Origin: Afipia sp.
GTDB taxonomy: Bacteria > Pseudomonadota > Alphaproteobacteria > Rhizobiales > Xanthobacteraceae
NCBI GenBank assembly: GCA_024707075.1
Contig: JANQAK010000003.1
Location: 868,001-932,000, forward strand
Direction of reading: 5' to 3'
Length of the DNA: 64,000 nucleotides
Shown here: piece after piece, positions 17,501 to 28,380 of the stretch
How the letters are laid out: each line of letters starts with the position of its first letter
How positions within the stretch are numbered: the stretch's first letter is position 1
Translations under genes and position numbers: made by a program
Notes under the pieces: model-generated
The model's input: the letters and a program-made list of their open reading frames with translations, nothing else
Database searches by the model: none
Told to the model about the DNA's origin: nothing

Positions 17501-19325
17501 GTGAAAAAAGACAACGACAACGTCACGAAGAAAACTGGCGAGACGCGCAAACTCCGGTCCCAGCTCTGGTTCGACAATCCCGACAATCCGGGCATGACCG
17601 CGCTCTACCTCGAGCGCTACCTGAATTATGGGCTGACCCGGAAAGAGCTGCAATCGGGAAAGCCGATTATCGGCATCGCACAAACCGGCAACGACCTGTC
17701 GCCCTGCAACCGCCACCATATCGAGCTTGCGCACCGCGTCCGCGAAGGCATCCGCGAAGCCGGTGGCATTGCGATGGAATTTCCGACGCACCCCATTCAG
17801 GAAACCGGCAAACGGCCGACCGCGGCGCTCGACCGCAACCTCGCCTATCTCGGCCTGGTCGAAATCCTGTTCGGCTATCCGCTGGACGGCGTGGTGCTGA
17901 CCACCGGCTGCGACAAGACGACCCCCCGCCTGCATGATGGCCGCCGCTACCGTCAACATTCCGGCGATCGTGCTGTCGGGCGGCCCGATGCTGAATGGCT
18001 GGCACAACGGCGAACGATCGGGTTCCGGTACCGTGGTCTGGAAGTCGCGTGAGGAAATGGCGGCGGGCAAGATCGATTACGAAGAGTTTATGGAGATCGT
18101 GTCGTCGTCCGCCCCGTCGGTCGGGCACTGCAACACCATGGGAACCGCCTCCACCATGAACTCGCTGGCGGAGGCCCTCGGCTTCTCGCTTCCGGGTTGC
18201 GCTGCAATACCGGCTCCCTACCGCGAACGCGGCCAGATCGCTTATGAGACCGGCAAGCGCGCCGTCGAGATGGTGTGGGAAGATCTCAAGCCGTCCGACT
18301 TCCTCACCCGCAAGGCGTTCGAGAACTGCATCGTGGTCAATTCGGCGATTGGCGGCTCCACCAACGCGCCGATCCACATCAACGCGCTGGCGCGCCACAT
18401 CGGCGTCGATCTCTCCATCGAGGACTGGCAAAAGATCGGCCATGACGTGCCGCTGCTCGTGAACATGCAACCGGCGGGCTATTACCTCGGCGAGGAATTT
18501 CACCGCGCCGGCGGCGTACCATCAGTGGTGCGCGAACTGATGACGCACAAGCGCATCCATGAGGACGCGCTGACCGTCAACGGCAAGACCATGGGCGAGA
18601 ACTGCAAGAGCGCCACCGTCCCCGACAGCGATGTGATCCGCACCTACGACAAGCCGCTGGTGAAGGACGCGGGCTTTATCGTGCTGCGCGGCAACCTGTT
18701 CGATTCCGCGATCATGAAGACCAGCGTGATCTCGAAGGAGTTCCGCGACCGCTATCTCTCCAACCCGAAGGACCCGGAAGCATTCGAGGGCCGCGCCATC
18801 GTGTTCGAGGGACCGGAGGACTATCACCACCGCATCGACGATGAATCGCTGAACATCGACGAGAACTGCATGCTGTTCGTGCGCGGCACCGGCCCGATCG
18901 GCTATCCCGGCGGCGCGGAGGTCGTGAACATGCAGCCGCCCGCGGCCCTCATCAAGAAAGGCATCCTGGCGTTGCCTTGCATCGGTGACGGACGCCAGTC
19001 CGGCACCTCGGGTTCGCCGTCGATCCTCAATGCCTCGCCGGAAGCCGCCGCCAATGGCGGGCTTGCGATCCTGAAAACCGGCGACCGCGTCCGCATCGAC
19101 CTCACCAAGGGCGAGGCGAACATTCTGATCTCCGACGCCGAGGTGAAGCAGCGCCACGCGGACCTGATGGCGAACGGCGGTTTCCCCTATCCGAAAAACC
19201 AGACGCCATGGCAGGAGCTTTACCGCAACACCGTGGGCCAGCAGTCCACCGGCGCCTGCCTCGAACTCGCCACCCGCTATCACAACATCGCGGGCACCGT
19301 CGGCGTCGCGCGGGATAATCATTAG
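17501..19325 (+). CDS. IlvD/Edd-family sugar-acid dehydratase, D-xylonate dehydratase-like (one frameshift)
   Basis: Fe-S dehydratase that removes water from an aldonic acid to give a 2-keto-3-deoxy acid. The sequence closely follows Caulobacter XylD ([40 protein letters not shown]). Cluster-binding cysteines are in [18 protein letters not shown] and [11 protein letters not shown]. The frame breaks in a C6 run (17922-17927): removing one C joins GCDKTTP to ACMMAAATV and gives 607 aa, normal for the family. Start is GTG 17501 with GGGAG seven bases before; the ATG at 17480 lacks a ribosome site. First gene of the rightward unit with two dehydrogenases. Exact aldonate unproven. Confidence 0.9.
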
Positions 19326-19344
19326 AGCAACAAGAGCATTTTCC

Positions 19345-19424
19345 GTCATTGCGAGCGCAGCGAAGCAATCCAGAAAGCAAAAGCAAGGACTGGATTGCTT
19401 CGTCGCTTCGCTCCTCGCAATGAC
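19345..19424. repeat. Family B palindromic repeat, copy B1
   Basis: GTCATTGCGAGCGCAGCGAAGCAATCCAG-type left arm and CTGGATTGCTTCGTCGC...GCAATGAC right arm form one long imperfect hairpin in the gap before the first dehydrogenase. Confidence 0.9.
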
Positions 19425-19439
19425 GGTCAGAAGCAATAA

Positions 19440-20194
<755 letters not shown>

Positions 20195-20202
20195 GAATTT
20201 TC

Positions 20203-20321
20203 CGTCGCCCTTCGAGGCCGCCGCTTCGCGTCGGCACCTCAGGTGACGGAAAAGAAGATGCAAACACGGCACCCGTCATCCTGAGGTGCGAGCGCACTTG
20301 GCGCGAGCCTCGAAGGATGAC
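20203..20321. repeat. Family C palindromic repeat, copy C1
   Basis: Two hairpin arms, CCGTCGCCCTTCGAGGCC...GGCACCTCAGGTGACGG and CCGTCATCCTGAGGTGCG...CGAAGGATGACG, in the gap between the two dehydrogenase genes. Confidence 0.88.
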
Positions 20322-20345
20322 GAAACAAAAATCAGGAGACACGCC

Positions 20346-21092
20346 TTGAACCAGATCGACCTGAGCGGACGGTTCGCCGTCGTCACCGGCGGCGCGCAGG
20401 GCTTCGGCCGCGCCATCACCGAGCGTTTCGTCGCCTCCGGCGCAAAAGTTGCGATCTGGGATTTCGATGAGGCGCTGGCGGAGAAGACCGCAAAGGAAAT
20501 CGGCGCGGCGGTGACCGTGCTCAAGGTCGACGTCACCGATCCTGCCGCCGTGGATGCGGCACGCGACGCGACGCTGAAGGCGTTCGGCCGCATCGATATT
20601 CTCGTCAACAACGCGGGCATCGCCGGCGTCAACAAGACAGTTGCCGATCTTTCCTATGACGAATGGCGTCAAGTGATGACAATCAACCTCGACGGCCCGT
20701 TCATCTGCTGCCACGCCGTCGTGCCCACGATGGTGAAACAGAACTATGGGCGCATCGTGAACATCGCCTCCATCGCGGGCAAGGAAGGCAATCCGAACGC
20801 TTCGCACTACTCGGCCTCGAAGGCCGGCGTGATCGCGTTGACCAAATCGCTCGGCAAGGAACTGGCCGGCACCGACATCGCAGTCAATGCCGTGACGCCC
20901 GCCGCCGCCAAGACCGCGATCTTCGACCAGATGACGCAGCAGCACATCGACTTCATGCTGTCGAAGATTCCGCGCGGCCGCTTCCTGAAAGTGGAGGAAC
21001 TGGCGGCGCTGGTGACCTGGATGGCGTCGGAGGAATGTCTCTACACCACCGGCGCGGTGTTCGACATTTCCGGCGGCCGCGCGACGTATTGA
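20346..21092 (+). CDS. Short-chain dehydrogenase, second of the sugar-acid pair
   Basis: 248-aa classical SDR with TGGAQGFGRAITERF, NNAGIAG, IVNIASIAG and the catalytic YSASKAG. D in WDFDEA after strand two suggests NAD preference. Intact. The start is taken as TTG 20346 because AGGAG lies seven bases upstream and the protein then begins MNQIDLSGRFAVVTGG; the upstream ATG at 20286 lies inside repeat C1. It likely oxidises a sugar or a deoxy-keto-acid intermediate made by the neighbouring dehydratase, but the substrate cannot be read from sequence. Confidence 0.9.
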   Translation: MNQIDLSGRFAVVTGGAQGFGRAITERFVASGAKVAIWDFDEALAEKTAKEIGAAVTVLKVDVTDPAAVDAARDATLKAFGRIDILVNNAGIAGVNKTVADLSYDEWRQVMTINLDGPFICCHAVVPTMVKQNYGRIVNIASIAGKEGNPNASHYSASKAGVIALTKSLGKELAGTDIAVNAVTPAAAKTAIFDQMTQQHIDFMLSKIPRGRFLKVEELAALVTWMASEECLYTTGAVFDISGGRATY

Positions 21093-21135
21093 TCTGATGA
21101 GCAGGCAGTCCGAATCACGCTGCACCAACCACGAT

Positions 21136-21257
21136 GTCGTCCCGGCGCAGGCCGGGATCCATAACCACCGATCAAATGGCTATGGCAAGACGACCGCTCC
21201 GACACGTCGGCCATCGATAATTCAGGGAGTATGGGTCCCGGCCTGCGCCGGGACGAC
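21136..21257. repeat. Family A palindromic repeat, copy A3
   Basis: GTCGTCCCGGCGCAGGCC left arm and GGCCTGCGCCGGGACGAC right arm, with CAGGGAGTATGGGTC at the inner boundary. Between the convergent dehydrogenase and MFS genes. Confidence 0.9.
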
Positions 21258-21295
21258 CTTGGAGAGAGATAGCGCCCTGCTTCCCGTCCTTCCCG

Positions 21296-22612
21296 CTAAT
21301 CCGGGTCCGACTCGTGCCCGTGCAGGTAGCCCTTGACCTTGGGGTCCGGCATCACGATGGCTGCCACGAATGCAATCGCGCACAGCACGGTGACGTACCA
21401 GTAGAAGCTCGGCTCCGTGCCCTGGTCCTTGAACCACAGCGCGACGTACTCCGCCGAACCACCGAACAGCGCGTTGGCAATGGCATAGGCGAAGCCGACG
21501 TTGAGCGCCCTCACCTCCGGCGGAAACATCTCGGCCTTCACCACGCCGCTGATCGAGGTGTAGAGCGAGACAATCGCCAGCGCGAGCACGATCAGGACAT
21601 AGGCCATGTAGGGACTGGTCACGCCACCGATGGCATACATCAGCGGCACGACACAGAGCGTCGCCAGCAGGCCGAACAGCCGCATCTGGGTGCGGCGTCC
21701 GATCCGGTCGGACAGCGCGCCGAATGGCGGCTGCATGATCATGTAGGTGAACAGCACCGCGCTCATGACGACATTCACGGTGCGATGATCCATCTGCGCC
21801 GTGTTCACCAGATATTTCTGCATGTAGGTGGTGAACGTGTAGAAGATCAGCGATCCGCCGGCGGTGTAGCCCAGCACGAGCAGGAACGGTTTCAAATGAT
21901 AGGTGAAGATCGTGCGCAGCGATCCCGCGCCTTCGTGGGACCGGCTTTTTTCCGTCGACGTCTCGTGCAGGGCCAGGCGTAGATAAAGGGCGACGATGGC
22001 GCACAGCGCGCCGATGAAGAACGGAATGCGCCAGCCCCAGGCGCGGAGCTCCGCGTCGGTCAGCATCAGTTGGATGACCAGCACGACCAGCGACGCCAGC
22101 AACTGCCCGCCGATCAGCGTCACATACTGGAATGACGCAAAGAAGCCGCGCTGGCCCGGCAGCGCCACTTCGCTCATATAGGTGGCGGTGGTGCCATATT
22201 CGCCGCCGACCGAAAGCCCCTGAATCATGCGTGCGATCAGCAGCAGGATCGGCGCCGCGATCCCGATGCTGTCATGGGTCGGCAGCAGGCCGATGGCCAG
22301 CGATCCGCCGCACATCATCAGGATGGACGTGACCATCGAGGTCTTGCGGCCGTATTTGTCCGCGACGGAACCGAAAATATAACCGCCGATCGGCCGCATC
22401 AGAAAGCCGATGGCGAACACCGCGGCTGTCTGCAGCAGTTGCGTGGTCTGGTTGCCCTCGGGGAAGAACGCCTTGGCGAAATACAGCGCCGTGAAGGCGT
22501 AGGCGTAGAAATCGTACCATTCGACCAGATTGCCGGACGAACTGCCGACGATGGCCCAGATGCGGCGGCGGCGATCGGCGTGTTGCTCGGCGGTCAACGC
22601 AACTGTCGTCAT
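21296..22612 (-). CDS. MFS metabolite/H+ symporter (KgtP/ShiA-like)
   Basis: 438-aa major facilitator with about 12 membrane segments. [27 protein letters not shown] and the second-half [12 protein letters not shown] are the loop signatures of the metabolite/H+ symporter group, which carries 2-oxoglutarate, proline, citrate or shikimate. The family begins GNLVEWYDF about 28 residues in. ATG 22612 has GAGGG upstream; an ATG four codons earlier is also possible. Located 51 bases after the arabonate-dehydratase-like gene on the same strand, so it may import a substrate of that pathway. Confidence 0.9.
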   Translation of the reverse strand: MTTVALTAEQHADRRRRIWAIVGSSSGNLVEWYDFYAYAFTALYFAKAFFPEGNQTTQLLQTAAVFAIGFLMRPIGGYIFGSVADKYGRKTSMVTSILMMCGGSLAIGLLPTHDSIGIAAPILLLIARMIQGLSVGGEYGTTATYMSEVALPGQRGFFASFQYVTLIGGQLLASLVVLVIQLMLTDAELRAWGWRIPFFIGALCAIVALYLRLALHETSTEKSRSHEGAGSLRTIFTYHLKPFLLVLGYTAGGSLIFYTFTTYMQKYLVNTAQMDHRTVNVVMSAVLFTYMIMQPPFGALSDRIGRRTQMRLFGLLATLCVVPLMYAIGGVTSPYMAYVLIVLALAIVSLYTSISGVVKAEMFPPEVRALNVGFAYAIANALFGGSAEYVALWFKDQGTEPSFYWYVTVLCAIAFVAAIVMPDPKVKGYLHGHESDPD

Positions 22613-22663
22613 CGAAACCCTCATTATCCAATTCCAAGGGATGCGCTGACCTGAACTGCCGGA

Positions 22664-24375
22664 TCAGCCGCGGGACGGGCCTTCGCGCCGCATGAAATCG
22701 AAATCGCAGCCCTCATCCGCCTGCGTGATAGTCTCATAAAACAGGTGTGCATACCCCCGCTCAGCCCATACCGGCCTTGCAGGTTTGCCCAATGCAAGCT
22801 GGCGTACAGTCAATTCCACCTCATCGACCAGCAGGTCGATCCGGCGTTTCGCGACATCGAGCCGGATCATGTCGCCGGTCTGCACCAGCGCCAGCGGACC
22901 GCCGACCGCGGATTCCGGCGTGATGTGCAGCAAGATGGTGCCGAACGCCGTGCCGCTCATGCGCGCGTCGGAAATCCGCACCATGTCCTTGACGCCGGTG
23001 CGCAGAATCTTCTGCGGGATCGGCAGATAGCCCGCCTCCGGCATGCCCGGTGCGCCCTTCGGCCCGGCGTTGCGCAGCACCAGTACGTCGTCCGCCGTGA
23101 CGTCCAGGTTTGGATCATCCACGCGCAGCGTCATGTCCTCCACCGACTCGAACACCACCGCGCGGCCGGTGTGCTGCAACAGTTTCGGCGACGCCGCCGA
23201 ATGCTTGATGAGCGCGCCGCGCGGCGCGAGATTGCCGTGCAGCACCGCCATCGCGCCTTCCGGCGTGATCGGATTGCTGCGGGCGCGGATCGCGTCCTGT
23301 CCCGGCACCTCCTCCGCGTTCGCAACGACATCGCGCAGCGTGCCGCCCGCGATGGTCTTCGCATCGAGGTCGATCAGGTCGCCGAGCTGCCTCATCAGCT
23401 TCGGCACGCCGCCGGCATGGTGGAAGTGCTCCATATAATGTGAGCCCGACGGCTTGAGATCGATCAGCACCGGCACGTCGCGGCCCAACTGGTCGAATGC
23501 CGCGAGATCGATGCGATGTTCGGTGCGGTTGGCAATCGCGGTGAGATGGATCAGCCCGTTGGTCGAGCCGCCGATGGCCTGCAACACCACCTGCGCGTTT
23601 TTGAAAGCAGCCGGCGTTAGCAGTTCACTCGGACGCGGCCCGCCGCTGACGGCCATTTCCGCCGCGCGCCGGCCGCTCAGTTCCGCCGAGCGCACGCGCT
23701 CGGAATGCGGCGCGGAATCGTCGCGCTCATCGGCAACGACAATCCCAATGCTTCTGTGATGCACGCCATGGTGCTGGCGGTGCCCATCACCATGCACGTC
23801 CCTACAGAAGGCGCGAGACGCCCGTTCACCGCCTCGATCTCCACTTCGTCGATTTCGCCGGCGCGGAATTTTCCCCACATCCGGCGGCAGTCGGTGCAGG
23901 CGCCAAGCACCTCGCCCTTGTGATGGCCGACCACCATCGGCCCCACCGGAATGACGACGGTGGGCAAGTCGGCGCTGACCGCTGCCATGATCTGTGCCGG
24001 CAGCGTCTTGTCGCAACCGCCGATCACGACGATGGCGTCCATCGGCTGGGCGCGGATCATCTCCTCGGTATCCATCGCCATCAGGTTGCGCAGGTACATC
24101 GAGGTCGGAAACGAAAAGCTCTCGGCGATGGAAATGGTCGGAAACACCATCGGCATCGCGCCGGCCAGCATGACGCCGCGCTTCACCGCCTCGATGAGCT
24201 GCGGCACGTTGCCGTGGCAGGGGTTGTAGTCGCTATAGGTGTTGGTGATGCCGACGATCGGGCGCTCCAGCGCGTCGTCGGAATAGCCCATCGCCTTGAT
24301 GAAGGCCTTGCGCAGGAACAGCGAGAATCCCGGATCGCCGTAGCTGGTCAGCCCCTTCTTGAGACCCTTGGTCAT
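22664..24375 (-). CDS. IlvD/Edd-family sugar-acid dehydratase, L-arabonate dehydratase-like (one frameshift)
   Basis: Second Fe-S aldonate dehydratase, distinct from the one at 17501. MTKGLKKGLTSYGDPGFSLFLRKAF and NPCHGN are typical of the L-arabonate/galactonate dehydratase branch. Cluster cysteines are in NPCHGNVP, IGGCDKTLPAQ and GTCMVMGTAST. The frame breaks near 23711-23713, where a single base is missing from a GG pair; restoring it gives MSATIPAPHSERVR and a 570-aa protein. Unlike most other breaks here, this one is not in a long homopolymer. It follows a UxaA-like gene and precedes the MFS carrier. Confidence 0.9.
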
Positions 24376-24452
24376 CTTGTTCTTTCCGTCGCAGTGATTT
24401 GCGGCGGCACATTAGAAGCATTTCAGAGGCGAGGCAAAAGTCCCGTTCTCTG

Positions 24453-24570
24453 GTCGTCCCGGCGCAGGCCGGGACCCATACTCCCTGTCGGTGTTAGTGA
24501 TGCGATGTGCGAGCAACGTGCAATAAATGAACAATCAGGGGTGATGGGTCCCGGCCTGCGCCGGGACGAC
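24453..24570. repeat. Family A palindromic repeat, copy A4
   Basis: Arms GTCGTCCCGGCGCAGGCC and GGCCTGCGCCGGGACGAC, with CTCCCTGTCGGTG in the interior. Between the UxaA-like and arabonate-dehydratase-like genes. Confidence 0.9.
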
Positions 24571-24622
24571 CGCAATACGCGATGGCGACAAGCCTACATC
24601 GTCGCCCCAAGCACCCGGCGCG

Positions 24623-26146
24623 CTACATCGTAGCGCCTAATACCCACGGCGCGAATTCGGCCGCGCCGAAGTCGAATGCCTCGCTCTTGGTCTGCTCGCC
24701 GGAGGCCACCCGCAGCATCAGGTCGAAAATGCGCTGGCCGCACTGCTGCACGGTCTCCTCGCCGTCGAGAATGGTGCCGCAATTGACGTCCATGTCGTCC
24801 TCCATGCGGCGATACATCGGCGTGTTGGTGGCGAGCTTGATCGAGGGCGACGGCTTGCAGCCGAACACGCTGCCGCGCCCGGTGGTGAAGCACACCAGAT
24901 TTGCGCCGCCCGCGACCTGCCCGGTGGCCGCGACCGGATCGAAGCCCGGCGTGTCCATGAAAGTGAAGCCCTTCTTGGTCACCGGCTCGGCATAGCCCAC
25001 CACGTCGACCAGATTGGTGCTGCCCGCCTTCGCCATCGCGCCGAGCGACTTTTCCAGAATGGTGGTGAGGCCACCCGCCTTGTTGCCGGGGCTGGGATTG
25101 GAATCCATTTCCGCGCCGTTGCGCTGCGTGTAGTCCTCCCACCAGCGCATCAGCGCGACCAGCTTCTCGCCGACTTCGGGGCTGACCGCGCGGCGCGTCA
25201 AAAGATGTTCAGCGCCATAGGTTTCGGGCGTCTCCGACAGGATCACCGAACCGCCGTGGCGCACGAGAAGATCGCTCGCCGCACCCAGCGCCGGATTGGC
25301 CGACACGCCGGAATAGCCGTCCGAACCGCCACACTGAAGCGCGACCATCAGTTCGCTCGCGGAGCACGGTTCGCGCGTCACGTTGTTGGACTCGGCCAGC
25401 ACCTCGTGCACGAAGGCAACCGCCTTCTCCACCGTCTTGCGCGAACCGCCGACATCCTGAATGTCGAGCGAACGCAAGCGCCCCGCCAGCCGTTGCTCTT
25501 CGAGGAAGCCGCCGATCTGGTTCATCTCGCAGCCAAGACCCAGAATAATGACATGCGAGAAGTTCACATGCCGCGCGTAGCCGCCGAGCGTCCGCCGCAG
25601 CACCGTCAGCGGCTCAAGCTGGGTCATGCCGCAACCGGTCTTGTGGGTCAGCGCGACCACGCCATCGACATTGGGAAATGCCGCCAGCGGATCGTGGCCG
25701 GTGAATGGATTGCGCTTGAACACATCCGCGACCATGCCCGCGACGTGCGCGCTGCAATTCACGCTGGTGAGGATGCCGATGTAGTTGCGTGTCGCCACGC
25801 GGCCGTCGGGGCGGCGGATGCCCTGAAAGGTCGCGGGCCAATCGAAGTTCGGCGTCGGCTTGACGTCGACGCCATAGGCATAATCCTTGGAGAACTCGCC
25901 CATGCCGATGTTCTGCACATGGACATGCTGGCCCGGCGCGATCGGCTGCGTCGCAAAGCCGATGATCTGGCCGTAGCGCATGACGGGCTCGCCGACTGCG
26001 ATGGGCTTCACCGCCACCTTGTGCCCCGCCGGAATCCGCTCGCTTGCCGCGATCCCGGGCGCGACCTCCGCGCCGGGCAGCAACGCCGCCCGCGCGATCA
26101 CCACGCCGTCGTCGGGATGCAGGCGGATCACAGGTGTCGGGGCCAT
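24623..26146 (-). CDS. UxaA-family altronate/galactarate dehydratase-like protein
   Basis: 507-aa full-length UxaA-type hydro-lyase. An N-terminal SAF-like domain (about residues 1-95, IRLHPDDGVVIARAALLPG) is joined to the catalytic domain: GYARHVNFSHVIILGLGCEMNQ, LQCGGSDGYSGVSANPALG and VCFTTGRGSVFG are family motifs with the metal/Fe-S cysteines. Family members dehydrate altronate or galactarate to 2-keto-3-deoxy acids. ATG 26146 is chosen: the frame runs upstream into repeat E1, whose translation is low-complexity. Its neighbours are an HpcH/HpaI aldolase and a dehydratase, fitting hexaric or aldonic acid breakdown. Confidence 0.9.
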   Translation of the reverse strand: MAPTPVIRLHPDDGVVIARAALLPGAEVAPGIAASERIPAGHKVAVKPIAVGEPVMRYGQIIGFATQPIAPGQHVHVQNIGMGEFSKDYAYGVDVKPTPNFDWPATFQGIRRPDGRVATRNYIGILTSVNCSAHVAGMVADVFKRNPFTGHDPLAAFPNVDGVVALTHKTGCGMTQLEPLTVLRRTLGGYARHVNFSHVIILGLGCEMNQIGGFLEEQRLAGRLRSLDIQDVGGSRKTVEKAVAFVHEVLAESNNVTREPCSASELMVALQCGGSDGYSGVSANPALGAASDLLVRHGGSVILSETPETYGAEHLLTRRAVSPEVGEKLVALMRWWEDYTQRNGAEMDSNPSPGNKAGGLTTILEKSLGAMAKAGSTNLVDVVGYAEPVTKKGFTFMDTPGFDPVAATGQVAGGANLVCFTTGRGSVFGCKPSPSIKLATNTPMYRRMEDDMDVNCGTILDGEETVQQCGQRIFDLMLRVASGEQTKSEAFDFGAAEFAPWVLGATM

Positions 26147-26182
26147 GGCTGTCGTCCTTGCTGGCTTTGGCGTCTTCTTTTT

Positions 26183-26320
26183 CACCTCTCCCCGCTTGCG
26201 GGGAGAGGTCGGAGACAGAGCGTAGCGATGTCTCCGGGTGAGGGGCAATTGCAAGTTTGACAGAGCGGCCCCTCACCCGCTCGCTGCGCTCGCGACCTCT
26301 CCCCGCTTGCGGGGAGAGGT
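26183..26320. repeat. Family E palindromic repeat, copy E1
   Basis: Two copies of CACCTCTCCCCGCTTGCGG-GGAGAGG, each a hairpin, separated by about 85 bases that contain GGTGAGGGGC / GCCCCTCACC, itself an inverted pair. Fills the gap between the aldolase and UxaA-like genes. Confidence 0.9.
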
Positions 26321-26327
26321 TGAAACG

Positions 26328-27104
26328 CTACGCCTTGCCGCCGGAGTTCTTCCGCGTCTCGCCGATGTGGCTCTTGGCGGACATCGCCAGCAGGCCGCTG
26401 TCGTTCATGATCGTGACCAGCTTGAAGCCGCGCTGGATCGCGAGCGTCGCGCCCGCCGCGCCGCTGCAATGGATGCCCGGGAAGATGCCGCGCTTTTCGC
26501 ACGCCTTCACCACCTTCTCGTAGATCGCGAGCATCTCGGGCTCGGTGCGGTCGAGGGTCGGATGCAGGCCGTAGGAGAAGCCGAGATCAGACGGGCCGAT
26601 GTAGACCCCGGCGATGCCCTTCACGTCGAGGATCGACTCCAGATTCTCGACCGCGGTTTTGGTCTCGATCATCGGAATGCACAGCGTCTCGTCGTTGGCG
26701 GTCTGCTGATACGTCCCCGCCGAGCCGTACATCATGGCGCGGATCGGACCGTTGCTGCGGGTGCCGCGCGGCGGATACTTCGCGGCGGCGACGAATCGCT
26801 CGGCTTCCTCTTTCGTGTTGATCATCGGGCAGATCACGCCGTAAGCGCCACCGTCCAGCACCTTGCCGATGATGCCGGGCTCGTTCCACGGCACGCGCAC
26901 CATCGGCGTGACGGGATGCGCCTGCATCGCCTGGAAGCACTGGATCATCGACTGATAATCCTGCACGCCGTGCTGCATATCGACGGTGACGCTGTCGAAG
27001 CCGCATTGCGCCATCACCTCGGCGGAGAAGCCCGACGGGATCGCCAGCCAGCCGTTGACGACGACCTTGCCCGCCGCCCAGATGTCCTTGACCTTGTTTG
27101 CCAT
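26328..27104 (-). CDS. HpcH/HpaI-family 2-keto-3-deoxy acid aldolase
   Basis: 258-aa class II aldolase. Catalytic features are the His in TVDMQHG, Arg in MVRVPWN, the metal-binding Glu in IPMIETKTAVENL and Asp in IGPSDLGFSYG. Homologues cleave 2-keto-3-deoxy-rhamnonate, 2-keto-3-deoxy-glucarate or 4-hydroxy-2-oxoheptanedioate to pyruvate plus an aldehyde. It can act directly on the product of the adjacent dehydratases without phosphorylation, in contrast to the kdgK-eda route of the first operon. Substrate not determinable. Intact. Confidence 0.9.
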   Translation of the reverse strand: MANKVKDIWAAGKVVVNGWLAIPSGFSAEVMAQCGFDSVTVDMQHGVQDYQSMIQCFQAMQAHPVTPMVRVPWNEPGIIGKVLDGGAYGVICPMINTKEEAERFVAAAKYPPRGTRSNGPIRAMMYGSAGTYQQTANDETLCIPMIETKTAVENLESILDVKGIAGVYIGPSDLGFSYGLHPTLDRTEPEMLAIYEKVVKACEKRGIFPGIHCSGAAGATLAIQRGFKLVTIMNDSGLLAMSAKSHIGETRKNSGGKA

Positions 27105-27144
27105 TGTTGTTCTCTTCTCGTTGCAATCCCAAAATCTGCGCTGA

Positions 27145-27259
27145 CCTCATCCTGAGGAGCGGCGTCTTCGCCGCGTCTCGAAGGATGAGGGAAACTTTAC
27201 GGCCGAACCCGCCTCATGGTTCGAGACGCGAGGCAAGCGCCTCGCTCCTCACCATGAGG
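27145..27259. repeat. Family C palindromic repeat, copy C3
   Basis: CCTCATCCTGAGGAGCGG...CGAAGGATGAGG and CCTCATGGTTCGAGACGCG...CTCACCATGAGG form two hairpins between the Ldh-family and aldolase genes. Confidence 0.88.
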
Positions 27260-27291
27260 CATTCCCGTTGCGTTGCCACTCTCTCAACAAC

Positions 27292-28377
27292 CTACCCCTC
27301 CGCAGCCTTCACCGCCGCGTCATCGATCCCGACCGCGCGCGCTGTCGCCGTGATGGAATTCCACGTCTCCTGCGTCAGCGGCACACCGTTTGCCGTGCGC
27401 TCGGCGCGGGTCGCGGCTTCCGGCTCTCCCGGAATCAGCACCGCGTCGTGGCCCTTGGCCAGCTTGCTGTCCTTGAAGTAGGCGATATAGCGCGCGACCT
27501 CGCCGTCGAAGAAATGCGCCGGGTCCACCACCTTCGGATCGATGTAGATCGCGAGCATGCCGTTGGAGAAGCGGCGGTCGGTCTTGGTCGCGCCGTTGCC
27601 GGTGAGCGCGCCGCCGAGCAGTTCGCACATCAGCGCGAGGCCCGAGCCTTTATGTTCGCCAAAGGCGCGGATCGCGCCCTTGCCCTGCGCGTGAATGCGC
27701 GGACCGTCGGCTTCATAGGGACCGTAAAGCACATGCGGGTCCTCGCTCAGCGAACCGTCTTCATCGACCAGCGCGCCCTTCGGCAGCTTCTTGCCGCCGC
27801 GGCTCGCCACCATCACCTTGCCTTCGGCAACGATGGAGGTTGCGAAGTCCAGCACCACCGGCCCCTGCCCCGGGCGCGGAATGCCGACGCAATAAGGTGC
27901 CGTCGACAGTTTGCGCGCAACGCCGCCGTAAGGCGCGACCAGCACCGAGCCCGCCGCGTTGACGAAATAGATCGAGATCAGCCCTTCCGCCGCCGCCATT
28001 TCCGCCCAGTCGCCGACGCGGCCGAGATGGCCGGAATTCTTCAGCGTCATCGCCGCAAGACCGTTGGCCTTGCACTTGTCGATGCCGATTTTCACCGCCT
28101 GCGGCGTCACGGTCTGGCCGTAACCGAAGCCGCCGTCGATCACCGCGATGGACGGCGTATCGACCACCAGCTTGATGGTCTGGTCGGGAACGATGGCGCC
28201 CTCTTTCACCCATTTCACATATTGCGGCACTCGGATGACGCCGTGGCTGTCATGGCCGGTGAGGTTCGCCGTGGTGAGATAGGTGGCGATGCGTTCGGCC
28301 TCGGCCTTCGAGGAACCGGCGCGCGAAAAGATGTCGGCGACGAAGCCGATGAGTTTCTTGTGATTGATTGTCACCAT
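27292..28377 (-). CDS. Ldh/malate-family NAD(P)-dependent dehydrogenase
   Basis: 361-aa member of the Ldh/YlbC/MdhA family of 2-hydroxyacid oxidoreductases, which has a fold unlike classical lactate dehydrogenase. Diagnostic stretches are NLTGHDSHGVIRVPQYV, ALTLKNSGHLGR (here MTLKNSGHLGRVGDWAE), VNAAGSVLVAPYGG and HKGSGLALMCELLGGALTG. Members oxidise malate, sulfolactate, ureidoglycolate or a ketogulonate. It begins three bases after the LivF-type ATPase, so it is transcribed with the importer and probably acts on the imported acid or its breakdown product. Confidence 0.9.
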   Translation of the reverse strand: MVTINHKKLIGFVADIFSRAGSSKAEAERIATYLTTANLTGHDSHGVIRVPQYVKWVKEGAIVPDQTIKLVVDTPSIAVIDGGFGYGQTVTPQAVKIGIDKCKANGLAAMTLKNSGHLGRVGDWAEMAAAEGLISIYFVNAAGSVLVAPYGGVARKLSTAPYCVGIPRPGQGPVVLDFATSIVAEGKVMVASRGGKKLPKGALVDEDGSLSEDPHVLYGPYEADGPRIHAQGKGAIRAFGEHKGSGLALMCELLGGALTGNGATKTDRRFSNGMLAIYIDPKVVDPAHFFDGEVARYIAYFKDSKLAKGHDAVLIPGEPEAATRAERTANGVPLTQETWNSITATARAVGIDDAAVKAAEG

Positions 28378-28380
28378 GAT

